The notes beneath the pieces were generated by a model. That model did no database searches, had not been told where the DNA came from, and saw only the letters and a program-made list of their open reading frames with translations. Both the position numbers and the translations under genes were made by a program. Positions 12,929 to 20,822 of a DNA stretch of 64,000 nucleotides are shown piece after piece. Position 1 is the stretch's first letter. Every line of letters begins with the position of its first letter. Location: positions 124,001-188,000 of the forward strand of contig NZ_BOQL01000026.1 in assembly GCF_018332655.1 (NCBI RefSeq), given 5' to 3'. The stretch is from Actinoplanes auranticolor (GTDB lineage Bacteria; Actinomycetota; Actinomycetes; Mycobacteriales; Micromonosporaceae).

Positions 12929-14188
12929 TCAGACGGTCAGCAGGTGCGGGATCCGCCCGGGGTCGGTCGGGGCCAGCAGGTGCAGCAGCGAGCGGGCCGC
13001 CGCGATCACCAGGGCCCGGTCGTACGTCGTGGCGAACACGAAGCGCCGTTCCGCCTCGGGCCCGGTGTCACCGAGGTCGCGGGCGACCAGAGCCGCCGCC
13101 TGGTGCGGCCCCACCACGAGCACGTTCCACTCGCCGCGCAGCGCGTCACCGGCGGAGAAGTGGGCGCCGCGGACTCCGGGCACCGGCTCCTCGCTCAGGC
13201 CGGTGCCCAGCGCCGCGACCATCGGGCTGCGCTCGGCGATCGTGGCGTACCGGCGGGCGGTCGCCCGGGTGAAGTGCCGGGCCTCCTGGAAGCAGGCCAG
13301 CAGCACCGGCGGCTGGTGGCTGTCGCGGGCCAGCGCCTCCATGTGCTTGCTGATCGGCATCAGCGTCGCCTTGGTCGTCACCACGGTGGGGCGCTGCGCC
13401 GCGACGATCTCGAAGGGTGTCCCGCCGGCCGGGCCGCTCATCGCCGGCCGCAGCAGTGGCAACTGGGCACCCACCGGGGCGGGGACGGCCGGCAGGGGAC
13501 CGGGGCGCCCGTACAGCCAGCCCTGGACGACGGTCGCGCCCATCGTGCGGGCGATCGCCTCGTGCGCCGCCGTCTCCACCCCCTCGGCGAGGATGGTCGC
13601 CCCGCTCGCCTCGGCGTATGCCGCGACCGCCGCCACCACGTGTGACGTGTGCGGATCCTCCGGGGCGTGCAACAGGCTCATGTCGAGCTTGACCACGTCC
13701 GGGTGCACGAACGGCATCAGCGCCAGTGACATCGGGTCGGCGCCCACGTCGTCCAGCGCCACGCCCCAGCCCGCCGCCCGGCAGCTCGCGGTCGCGGACA
13801 GCAGCCCGGCCGGGTCCGCCGCGATCGCCCGCTCGGTCATCTCGGTGACCACCCGCAGCCGGCTCTGCGCCCGGGCCACCACCGGGGCCAGGTCGTCGGG
13901 GCAGGGCGTGTGCCACGCCGTCGGCTCCATGTTGACGAACAGCGTCTGCTCCAGGCCGGCGTCCAGTGCGGCCCGGTACGCGGCCGCCCGACACACCCAG
14001 TCGAGCTCGTTGTCGCGTCCGGCCGCGCGGGCCGCGGCGAACAGCGTCACGGGTGATTCCCAGGGACTGCCGGCCGGGCCGCGGCTGAGGGCCTCGTAGC
14101 CGAGCACCTGCCGGGAGGCGAGATCGACCAGAGGCTGGAAGACCGGGGTCACGGCGCGGCCGTCGATGACGTCATGGATGTTCCGCAC
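12929..14188 (-). CDS. EAL-domain c-di-GMP phosphodiesterase-like protein with C-terminal DICT domain
   Basis: 419 aa, soluble. The EAL domain (about 5-245) carries YEALSR (Glu32), NMEP, TEMTERA, LDDVGADP, KLDMSL, LAEGVET and QGWLYGRP, so most metal- and substrate-binding residues are present and it could hydrolyse c-di-GMP. Residues about 270-410 match the DICT sensory domain found with diguanylate cyclases and two-component proteins. There is no membrane segment. The GTG start at 14188 has only a weak ribosome site. The gene diverges from the AA10 oxidase, with a CebR-like palindrome between them. Confidence 0.87.
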   Translation of the reverse strand: MRNIHDVIDGRAVTPVFQPLVDLASRQVLGYEALSRGPAGSPWESPVTLFAAARAAGRDNELDWVCRAAAYRAALDAGLEQTLFVNMEPTAWHTPCPDDLAPVVARAQSRLRVVTEMTERAIAADPAGLLSATASCRAAGWGVALDDVGADPMSLALMPFVHPDVVKLDMSLLHAPEDPHTSHVVAAVAAYAEASGATILAEGVETAAHEAIARTMGATVVQGWLYGRPGPLPAVPAPVGAQLPLLRPAMSGPAGGTPFEIVAAQRPTVVTTKATLMPISKHMEALARDSHQPPVLLACFQEARHFTRATARRYATIAERSPMVAALGTGLSEEPVPGVRGAHFSAGDALRGEWNVLVVGPHQAAALVARDLGDTGPEAERRFVFATTYDRALVIAAARSLLHLLAPTDPGRIPHLLTV

Positions 14189-14259
14189 GTCTTCGACATC
14201 GGCGGCCGCGGCGGATGTCTGAGGATCTCCGATCGTCGGTGCTGCGCCGGCTGACGCCG

Positions 14260-14273
14260 AGAGAGCGCTCCCT
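14260..14273. promoter_or_regulatory. CebR-like operator in the EAL-DICT / AA10 intergenic region
   Basis: AGAGAGCGCTCCCT matches 11 of 14 bases of the Streptomyces cellulose-utilisation operator TGGGAGCGCTCCCA with a perfect AGCGCT core. It sits 72 bp upstream of the EAL gene and about 200 bp upstream of the AA10 gene, in a 285-bp gap. The rest of the gap includes an AT-rich stretch (14283-14332) that probably holds promoters. CebR itself is not in the window. Confidence 0.5.
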
Positions 14274-14473
14274 TACCCGAGGTATCGAAAAAGTTCGTTG
14301 TCTCTCTTTACTGTTAACAAGCTTTAAATTACGTTGGGCGTATCGCCGACGGAGCTTCCATCCATCGGGCAATGTCGATACCAAACCGGTTCTCCGGTGC
14401 GGTCCCGGCGTGCCCGCGGCAGGCCGGGTTCCCCCAAACTCCGGCCTGCCGCCCCCATGAAGAGGAGCGCTTC

Positions 14474-15214
14474 ATGAGAAGAAGAACCACTCTGCCGCTG
14501 CTGACCGTCGCCACGGTCGGCGCCTCACTGTTCGTCGCCGTCGCGCCGGCCTCGGCGCACGGCTACATCTCCTCACCACCCAGCCGGCAGGCCAACTGCG
14601 CCCGCGGTGCGGTGGCCAACTGCGGTGACATCGTCTACGAGCCGCAGAGTGTCGAGGCCCCCAAGGGCTCGACGCAGTGCAACGGCGGCGGCACCCGCTT
14701 CGCCGTCCTCAACGACAACGGCCGCAACTGGCCGGCCGCCTCGGTCGGCTCGTCGGTGACCTTCAACTGGGTGCTCACCGCCCGGCACTCCACCAGCACG
14801 TGGGAGTACTTCATCGGCGGGACCCGGCTGGCCTCCTTCAACGACGGTGGCGCGCAGCCGGGCGCCACCAAGTCGCACACCGTCAGCATGGGCGGCTTCA
14901 CCGGCCGGCAGACCGTGCTGGCCCGGTGGAACATCGCCGACACCATCAACGCCTTCTACTCCTGCGTGGACGTCAACATCGGCGGCGGTGGCGGCACTCC
15001 GCCCACCACGCCGCCGCCGACCACGCCGCCCACCCAGCCCCCGACGACGCCGCCGACCCAGCCGCCCGCCGGTGGCACGTGGCGGGCCGGCGCGGCGTAC
15101 TCGCCCGGCAACGTCGTCACCTACGGCGGTGCCTCGTACAGCTGCCGGCAGGCGCACACCGCGCTGGCCGGCTGGGAGCCGCCGAACGTACCGGCTCTCT
15201 GGTCCCGCATCTGA
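14474..15214 (+). CDS. AA10 lytic polysaccharide monooxygenase with CBM5/12
   Basis: 246 aa secreted copper enzyme that oxidatively cleaves chitin or cellulose. The signal peptide ends at ASA28 so that the mature protein starts with the copper-binding His29 (HGYISSP); the second histidine-brace residue is His105 in LTARHSTS. The catalytic domain runs to about 170 and is followed by a Thr/Pro linker of TTPP/TQPP repeats and a C-terminal CBM5/12 (about 203-246, with WRAGAAYSPG and AGWEPP), which suggests chitin as substrate. ATG 14474 follows GAGGAG; upstream in-frame ATG 14372 would destroy the signal. A strong hairpin follows at 15227. Confidence 0.94.
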   Translation: MRRRTTLPLLTVATVGASLFVAVAPASAHGYISSPPSRQANCARGAVANCGDIVYEPQSVEAPKGSTQCNGGGTRFAVLNDNGRNWPAASVGSSVTFNWVLTARHSTSTWEYFIGGTRLASFNDGGAQPGATKSHTVSMGGFTGRQTVLARWNIADTINAFYSCVDVNIGGGGGTPPTTPPPTTPPTQPPTTPPTQPPAGGTWRAGAAYSPGNVVTYGGASYSCRQAHTALAGWEPPNVPALWSRI

Positions 15215-15226
15215 TCCACGCCCCGC

Positions 15227-15260
15227 GGACGGGTCCACGGCCACCGGCGTGGACCCGTCC
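15227..15260 (+). terminator. Hairpin terminator after the AA10 gene
   Basis: Perfect 13-bp stem (GGACGGGTCCACG / CGTGGACCCGTCC) with an 8-base loop starting 13 bp past the AA10 stop. No T-run, but stem strength and position between two co-directional genes support termination or 3'-end stabilisation. Confidence 0.6.
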
Positions 15261-15285
15261 GTCCGGCACCGGAGGAGGTGTCACC

Positions 15286-15828
15286 GTGCGTCGCCTGGCC
15301 ACCGCCCTGCTGATGCTGATCGCGTTGGCCGGCTGCGCCGCCGATCCGGCGCAGCCGCCACCGCCGGCGTACAACAGCACCGACGTGATGTTCCTGCAGA
15401 TGAGCCTCGACCACATCCGCCAGGGCGAGCAGGTCGTCGCGCTCGCCGGGCCGCGGGCCACCGACCCCCGGGTGCGCGCGCTGATCAACGAGCTGGGCGC
15501 TCAGTGGCAGAGCGAGGCGGCCACCATGGGCCGCTGGCTGACCGGCTGGCAGCAGCCGCCGTCGGCCGACCCGGCCGCCGGCGCCCACGCCGGGCACGGC
15601 GACCTGCACTCGCTGCGGCCCGCCGACATCGCCGAGCTCGAGGCCGCCCGCGGGGCCGACTTCGACCGTACGGCGGTCAGCCTGCTCCTGGGCCACCTGC
15701 ACAACTGTGTCGAGGTGACCCGGATGGAGGTGACCGGCGGGCAGTACCCACCCGCCAAGGCCCTCGCCGAGACCATGACCGCTCAGCGGCAGTCGCAGAT
15801 CCAGGCCATGCTGGCCCTGGCGGCCTAG
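15286..15828 (+). CDS. DUF305 family lipoprotein
   Basis: 180 aa. Exported and lipid-anchored: hydrophobic signal with lipobox LAGC. The mature part has the DUF305 four-helix pattern with conserved Met/His-rich positions (FLQMSLDHI, AHAGHGD and GHLHNCVE). Proteins of this family are periplasmic or surface proteins often seen with copper handling, and here the gene follows the copper-dependent AA10 enzyme, although function is unproven. GTG 15286 has an excellent GGAGGAGG ribosome site. The downstream MarR gene begins 48 bp later. Confidence 0.88.
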   Translation: MRRLATALLMLIALAGCAADPAQPPPPAYNSTDVMFLQMSLDHIRQGEQVVALAGPRATDPRVRALINELGAQWQSEAATMGRWLTGWQQPPSADPAAGAHAGHGDLHSLRPADIAELEAARGADFDRTAVSLLLGHLHNCVEVTRMEVTGGQYPPAKALAETMTAQRQSQIQAMLALAA

Positions 15829-15843
15829 GCCGTGTGGCCCTGA

Positions 15844-15855
15844 TTGAAGCTTCAA
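15844..15855. promoter_or_regulatory. MarR operator upstream of the MarR gene
   Basis: Perfect 12-bp palindrome TTGAAGCTTCAA, typical of MarR-family operators, placed 20 bp before the GTG start of the MarR gene. A TACGAT -10-like box (15863-15868) eight bases before the GTG suggests a leaderless transcript that the bound repressor would block. Confidence 0.65.
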
Positions 15856-15875
15856 ATCAGCAGTACGATGGGCCG

Positions 15876-16364
15876 GTGACCGCCGAACCGCCGCGCTGGC
15901 TCAGCCCCGACGAGCTGCGGGCCTGGCTGCCCGTGGGCGGCCTGCTGCTGAAGCTGCCCGCCGCCCTGGACGCCCAGATGCAACGCGACTCGGGTCTGAG
16001 CCACTTCGAATACCTCGTGCTGGCCAACCTCTCCGAAGCCCCCGAGCGCACCCGCCGGATGAGCGCGCTGGCCGCGCTGGCCAACGGCTCGCTGTCCCGC
16101 CTCTCGCACGTGGTCAAGCGCCTGGAGGCCCGCGGCTGGATCGAGCGCCGGGCCTGCCCGTCGGACGGCCGCTACACCAACGCGGTGCTCACCGACGCCG
16201 GCTGGGAGAAGGTCCTGGCCAGCGCGCCCGGCCACGTGGAAGCCGTCCGCACGCTGGTGCTGGACGCGTTGTCCCCGGCCGAGCTGGACCAGCTCGGCGC
16301 CATGGCCCGGCGGTTGCTGGAGCGGCTGGAACCGGGCGACGCCCGGAATGCCTTCCCGGGCTGA
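15876..16364 (+). CDS. MarR family transcriptional regulator
   Basis: 162 aa winged-helix dimeric regulator. The recognition region LANGSLSRLSHVVKRLEARGW followed by the wing IERRACPSDGRYTNAVLTDAG is classic MarR. GTG 15876 has no ribosome site and lies just downstream of a -10-like box, so it is probably leaderless and autoregulated through the palindrome at 15844. The likely target is itself and perhaps the GNAT gene that follows 25 bp later. The ligand is unknown. Confidence 0.92.
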   Translation: MTAEPPRWLSPDELRAWLPVGGLLLKLPAALDAQMQRDSGLSHFEYLVLANLSEAPERTRRMSALAALANGSLSRLSHVVKRLEARGWIERRACPSDGRYTNAVLTDAGWEKVLASAPGHVEAVRTLVLDALSPAELDQLGAMARRLLERLEPGDARNAFPG

Positions 16365-16389
16365 TCAACCGGGCCGATAGTGTCGCGGC

Positions 16390-16923
16390 ATGGCCGACCT
16401 CATCGCCCCCACCGCCCGGCTGCACGCATCGTGGCTGCGCTCCCGCGACGACTGGGGCGCCGGCGTGCACCAGGACGGTGCGGGCCTGCGGCCGGAGGAC
16501 GACGTGGACAGCCCGGACGGCTTCGCCGCGTGGGTGCGCCGGTTGTTGCGTGAGGCGGATCCGGCCGAGCCGCTGCCGGAGGACCGGGTCCACTGCACGT
16601 ACTGGTGGATCGTCGAGGACGACGAGGTGCTCGGCGCGATTGCGCTGCGCCACCAGCTCAACGACTTCCTGCTGCGGGCCGGCGGGCACATCGGTTACGG
16701 CGTACGGCCGTCGGCGCGCCGCCGCGGGCTGGCGTCGTTCGCGCTGGGCGGGGTCCTGCCGTACGCGGCCGGGCTCGGCCTGACCCGGGTCCTGGTCACC
16801 TGCGACGTGACCAACGAGGGCTCGCGCCGCACGATCGAGCGCAACGGCGGCGAGCTGGAGGACATCCGCGACACCGAGATCGGCCGGCTGCGCCGGTACT
16901 GGATCACCACGTCCGGCAGCTGA
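16390..16923 (+). CDS. GNAT family N-acetyltransferase
   Basis: 177 aa cytoplasmic acetyl-CoA-dependent acetyltransferase. The acetyl-CoA-binding motif A is GYGVRPSARRRGLASFAL, followed by the NEGSRRTIERNGG motif B region. The N-terminal half has WWIVEDDEVLGAIALRHQL typical of the COG3981-type predicted acetyltransferases. ATG 16390 follows the MarR gene closely and may be expressed with it. The last 20 bp overlap the convergent methyltransferase. Substrate unknown. Confidence 0.88.
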   Translation: MADLIAPTARLHASWLRSRDDWGAGVHQDGAGLRPEDDVDSPDGFAAWVRRLLREADPAEPLPEDRVHCTYWWIVEDDEVLGAIALRHQLNDFLLRAGGHIGYGVRPSARRRGLASFALGGVLPYAAGLGLTRVLVTCDVTNEGSRRTIERNGGELEDIRDTEIGRLRRYWITTSGS

Positions 16924-17548
16924 GTTCCATCCCGTCCTCGACCGGGAAGTCCACCGTGGCGTAACCGTGGGCCGGGTCGCGGACGTAGGCCAGATAGGGC
17001 GCCATGCTCACCAGGCCGGTGTCGTCGGCGATCACCAGGGCGCCCGGAGCGAGCCGCGGCTCCAGCTGCCGCAGCACCGGCAGGCAGAGGTCCTTCCAGC
17101 CGTCCAGCAGCAGGAAGTCCACCTGGCCGGGCACCGCGGCCAGCGTCTGCCGGGCATCGCCGCGCAGGATCGTCACGGCCCGGTCGAGCCCGGCCTCGGC
17201 CAGATTGGCCCGGGCCGCCGCCACCTTGGTGCTGCTGAGCTCGGTGCTGAAGACGTGCCCACTGCCGTTGTCGGTCACCCCCGCCGCCAGGTAGATCGTC
17301 GACACGCCGTAGGAGGTGCCGAACTCGACGACCGTGGCGGGGCGGGTGGCGCGGACCAGGGTGTAGAGCAGGTCGCCGCCGCGGGCCGAGATCGGCATGG
17401 AGACCTGATCCAGCGTGTCCGCCCGCTCCTGCGGCGGCGCGGTGGTGAAGGGGCGGTCGGCGGGCCACAGGTCCGGGTAGCGCGCTGCCGCGTCGAAGAG
17501 GCGCTCGAGGAGCGCGGGAACGGGTGCGTGGGTCAGGGAGTTCGGCAT
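16904..17548 (-). CDS. Class I SAM-dependent O-methyltransferase-like protein
   Basis: 214 aa. Rossmann methyltransferase: SAM-binding motif I VVEFGTSYGVSTIYLA, acidic loop STELSS, GDARQTL, the VDFLLLDGWKDL motif and ADDTG. This resembles the small O-methyltransferase family acting on small molecules. ATG 17548 gives a complete N terminus. Its start codon overlaps, on the other strand, the first methionine of the TetR remnant, leaving no intergenic space for a promoter, which suggests that promoter elements lie inside the remnant. Confidence 0.85.
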   Translation of the reverse strand: MPNSLTHAPVPALLERLFDAAARYPDLWPADRPFTTAPPQERADTLDQVSMPISARGGDLLYTLVRATRPATVVEFGTSYGVSTIYLAAGVTDNGSGHVFSTELSSTKVAAARANLAEAGLDRAVTILRGDARQTLAAVPGQVDFLLLDGWKDLCLPVLRQLEPRLAPGALVIADDTGLVSMAPYLAYVRDPAHGYATVDFPVEDGMELSCRTW

Positions 17549-18030
17549 GGGCTTCGCCCAGCTCACGATCGAGGGCATCGCGGCGCGCGCGGGAGTCGCC
17601 AAACAGACCATCTACCGCTGGTGGCCCTCGAAGACCGACGTGCTGTTCGACGCGTTCGCCGGCGACGCCGCAGGACCTGGAACCGCCGGACACCGGCGAG
17701 CTGGCCGGAGACCTGCGCGGGCATCTGGAGAACCTCGCGCAGTACCTGACCCACTCGGATGCCGGCGCGGTCTTCCGCGCGCTCACCGGGCAGGCGATGC
17801 ACGACCCCGAGCTGGCGGCCCGGCTGCGGGCCGAGCACCTCACCCACCAGCGGGCGCGCGACCGCCGCCCGCTGGAACGCGCGGTGGCCCGTGGTGAGCT
17901 GCCCGCCGACACGGACCTCGACGCGGCCGTCGACCGGCTGGTCGGCCCGGTCTACTACCGCGTGCTGGTCACCGGGCAGCCGGTCACTCCGGACTTCGTC
18001 GAGACCCTGGTCCGGTCGGTGGTGCCGTAG
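17547..18030 (+). pseudogene. TetR family regulator, truncated and frameshifted
   Basis: The first part reads a TetR helix-turn-helix in one frame from ATG 17547 (GFAQLTIEGIAARAG, then AKQTIYRWWPSK) up to about FAGDAA. The TetR ligand domain then continues in the +1 frame (QDLEPPDTGELAGDLRGHLE to the stop at 18030). The frame change falls at about 17663-17675. The first helix of the DNA-binding domain (about 20 residues before GFAQ) is also missing: the region upstream in this frame is the start of the methyltransferase gene and reaches a stop at 17478. The gene is therefore broken twice, unless the frameshift is a sequencing error. Confidence 0.8.
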
Positions 18031-18036
18031 GGTCGC

Positions 18037-18675
18037 TCAGCCGACCAGGCGGCGTTCCCAGGCCCAGGCGGCGATCTCCACCCGGTTGCGTGCCCCGAGC
18101 TTGGTCTGCACGCTGCCCAGGTGCGTCTTCACGGTGCCCACGGAGATGAACAGCTGCGTCGCGATCTCCGCGTTGGTCAGCCCGCGGGCGGCCAGCTTGA
18201 CCACGTCCAGCTCACGCGGGGACAGGCCGCCGTCGTCGCCGGTCGGAGCCGGTGGGGACAGGTGCTCCAGCAGCCGTACGGTGATCGACGGGCTGATCAG
18301 CGCGTCCCCGGAGACCGCCGCGCGCACCGCCTCGACCAGCAGCGCCGGCCCCGAGTCCTTCAGCAGGAAGCCGGCCGCGCCGTTGCGCAGCGCCTGGTGC
18401 ACGTACTCGTCGAGGTCGAAGGTCGTCACGACGACCACCTTGATCGGATCCGCGACGCCCGGGCCGGCCAGCAGCCGCAGGGCCTCCAGGCCGTCCATCC
18501 GGGGCATCCGGATGTCGAAGAGCGCCACGTCCGGCTTGAGCTTGCGGGCCATCGCCACCGCCTCGACGCCGTCCGCGGCCTCGCCGATCAGCTCCATGTC
18601 GGGCTGCGCGCCGATGATCATGCCGAAGCCGGTCCGTACCATCGCCTGGTCGTCGGCGATCATCACGCGGATCAC
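18037..18675 (-). CDS. NarL/LuxR-type response regulator
   Basis: 212 aa. N-terminal receiver (1-120) with acidic pocket ADDQ, phosphoacceptor Asp54 in ALFDIRMP, Thr in VVVTTFD and Lys in FLLKDSG. C-terminal LuxR helix-turn-helix (about 148-205: LSPRELDVVKLAARGLTNAE, then GTVKTHLGSV). GTG 18675 overlaps the kinase stop (GTGA). Partner of the kinase encoded just upstream; probable targets include the divergent ABC/FtsX exporter operon. Confidence 0.95.
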   Translation of the reverse strand: MIRVMIADDQAMVRTGFGMIIGAQPDMELIGEAADGVEAVAMARKLKPDVALFDIRMPRMDGLEALRLLAGPGVADPIKVVVVTTFDLDEYVHQALRNGAAGFLLKDSGPALLVEAVRAAVSGDALISPSITVRLLEHLSPPAPTGDDGGLSPRELDVVKLAARGLTNAEIATQLFISVGTVKTHLGSVQTKLGARNRVEIAAWAWERRLVG

Positions 18676-19847
18676 CGCGTCACCTCCTGGTCGAGCGGCA
18701 GGGCGGCGTCGACGACCCAGCCGCCATCGATGCCCGGCCCGGCGGTGATGCGCCCGCCGACCGCGCGGACCCGTTCGGTCAGGCCCACGAGACCGTACCC
18801 CGGCGCCTCGCGCGGCATCGCGGCGCGCGGCGCCGCGCCGTCGTTCGCCACCCGGACGAGCAACCAGTCGGCGGTACGGCGCACCCACACGTCCGCGACC
18901 CGGGCGTCCTTGGCGTGCCGGCGGATGTTGGTCAGCGCCTCCATCACCACCCGGTACGCCGACGTGGACACCTCCACCGGGAGCCCCGCCGTGCTGCCGT
19001 CCACGTGCAACCGGGCGAGCACCTCACCCGCGTTGCTGAACTGCTCCAGCAGCGGGCCCAGCTCGTCCACCCCGGCCAGCGGCGCGAGCGGCGCGTCCGG
19101 CCGGGCGTTCGGATCGCGCAGCACCCCGACCATGCGGCGCATCGAGGCCATCGTCTCCGCGCCGGCCGCCTCGATCTGCTCCAGCGCCAGCAGCACCCGC
19201 TTGGGGTCCTGCTCGGCGATGAACCGCGCGCCCTGCGCCTGCACGACGATGCCGGTGACGTGGTGGGCGATGAAGTCGTGCAGGTCCCGGGCGAACTCGG
19301 CGCGCTGCTCGGCGCGGACCGAGTCCATCGCGCGTACCCGGGTCGACTCGATGATGCGCAGGTAGACCGCCAGGGCGATGACCGCGGTCGCGACCAGGCC
19401 CAGGGCCAGGCCGGCGATGACGTAGTCGGCGCCGGTGCCGGACCGCAGCGGCATGAACCCGATCGCCATGCCGAGCAGCAGCACGGCGCCGACGGCCCAC
19501 CGGCTGTCGCCCCGGCGGCACACCACGAACATGACCGCGAGCAGGCCGACCGACTCGGCCAGGCCGAAGCTGCTCCCGACGCCGCCGGACGCGCCCCCGA
19601 TCCCGATGGTCAGCAGCAGGGAGAACGCGGCCAGCAGCATCGCGGCCCGGGGGAGCCGGGCCGAGCCCTGCCGGTGCGGGGGCAGCCAGACGGCGGCCGT
19701 CGACAAGGCGCCGATCAGCAGCGCGAAGGCCAGCGGCACCCCGCCCGCGGACACGCCGGTGGCCAGGTCGATCAGCCCCAGCATGGCCATCACCAGCAGG
19801 GTGGCCAGCTGAGCGCCCCGGCGGATGAGGTTCGGTCGCGTCAACAT
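18672..19847 (-). CDS. Membrane sensor histidine kinase, HisKA_3 (NarX-like)
   Basis: 391 aa. Six or so hydrophobic segments in residues 12-165 form a membrane sensor with short loops, like the intramembrane-sensing kinases next to antimicrobial-peptide or lipid exporters. HisKA_3 dimerisation region has His190 in ARDLHDFIAHH; the HATPase part has the N box EALTNIRRHA and the GYGLVGLTERV G box. Translationally coupled to the response regulator. It diverges from the ABC exporter at 20034 across 186 bp. Confidence 0.93.
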   Translation of the reverse strand: MLTRPNLIRRGAQLATLLVMAMLGLIDLATGVSAGGVPLAFALLIGALSTAAVWLPPHRQGSARLPRAAMLLAAFSLLLTIGIGGASGGVGSSFGLAESVGLLAVMFVVCRRGDSRWAVGAVLLLGMAIGFMPLRSGTGADYVIAGLALGLVATAVIALAVYLRIIESTRVRAMDSVRAEQRAEFARDLHDFIAHHVTGIVVQAQGARFIAEQDPKRVLLALEQIEAAGAETMASMRRMVGVLRDPNARPDAPLAPLAGVDELGPLLEQFSNAGEVLARLHVDGSTAGLPVEVSTSAYRVVMEALTNIRRHAKDARVADVWVRRTADWLLVRVANDGAAPRAAMPREAPGYGLVGLTERVRAVGGRITAGPGIDGGWVVDAALPLDQEVTR

Positions 19848-20033
19848 CGTGACCCAGCGTAACCGCTGCTCAACGCGCCTCCATCGGCCGAAAGACAGAT
19901 CCCCCGCGACCGCCGATCCCCGCTGCGGGCTGATGCGCGGGGTGCCCGCCGACCATCAGGCTGCTCCCAGCTTCACCGCCGAGCCCACCCGCGGCGGAAA
20001 ACCCGAGCAACTTCGCTCCTGTGGAGGATCCCG

Positions 20034-20822
20034 ATGAGAACGCAGTCCCCGGCCGCCGCGCCGACGACATCGATGGCCGGCCCGGACGACGGTATGACCG
20101 CCGTCGCCGCCGTGGACCTGGTCAAGGTGTACGGCAGCGGGCCGACCGCCGTCCGTGCCCTCGACGGCGTGACGGTGGGCTTCGCCCGCGCCCAGTTCAC
20201 CGCCATCATGGGACCGTCCGGCTCCGGCAAGTCCACCCTCATGCACTGCCTGGCCGGCCTGGACACGGCCACCTCCGGCCGGGCGCTGCTGGGCGGCACC
20301 GACCTGACCGTGCTCAGCGACAAGGTGCTCACCCGGGTCCGCCGCGAGCGGATCGGCTTCGTCTTCCAGTCCTTCAACCTGCTCCCGCAGCTCACCGCCG
20401 AGCAGAACATCACCCTGCCGCTGGACCTGGCCGGCCGGCGGGCCGAGTCCGGGCTGTTCGCCCACCTCGCCGACGTGCTCGGTCTCAACGGACGGCTCAC
20501 CCACCGGCCCAGTGAGCTCTCCGGCGGCCAGCAGCAGCGGGTGGCGCTGGCCCGGGCGCTGGTCTCGCGCCCCGAGGTCGTCTTCGCCGACGAGCCGACC
20601 GGCAACCTGGACTCCCGTTCCGGCGCCGAGGTGCTGTCGTTCCTGCGCAACTCCGTACGCGAGCTGGGCCAGACCATCGTCATGGTCACCCACGACCCGG
20701 GCGCCGCCGCGTACGCCGACCGCGTCGTGCTGCTCGCCGACGGCAAGGTGGCCGGCGAGCTGGACCGGCCCGACCGCGCGTCGATCGCCGACGCCCTGCA
20801 GCACCTGGGGACCTACCGATGA
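20034..20822 (+). CDS. ABC transporter ATP-binding protein (MacB/LolD type)
   Basis: 262 aa cytoplasmic ATPase powering the FtsX-type permease encoded next. Walker [10 protein letters not shown] (60-68), Q-loop in FVFQSFNLLPQ, signature [15 protein letters not shown], Walker [13 protein letters not shown] and H-loop MVTHDP are all intact. ATG 20034 has a GGAGG site; ATG 20094 is a possible shorter start that would trim a disordered leader. The TGA overlaps the permease ATG (ATGA). Confidence 0.95.
   Translation: MRTQSPAAAPTTSMAGPDDGMTAVAAVDLVKVYGSGPTAVRALDGVTVGFARAQFTAIMGPSGSGKSTLMHCLAGLDTATSGRALLGGTDLTVLSDKVLTRVRRERIGFVFQSFNLLPQLTAEQNITLPLDLAGRRAESGLFAHLADVLGLNGRLTHRPSELSGGQQQRVALARALVSRPEVVFADEPTGNLDSRSGAEVLSFLRNSVRELGQTIVMVTHDPGAAAYADRVVLLADGKVAGELDRPDRASIADALQHLGTYR

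Noticed and set aside
14172-14384. Minus-strand ORF upstream of the EAL-DICT gene
   Set aside because: Arg-rich, crosses the AT-rich promoter region and the CebR-like box; more likely regulatory DNA.
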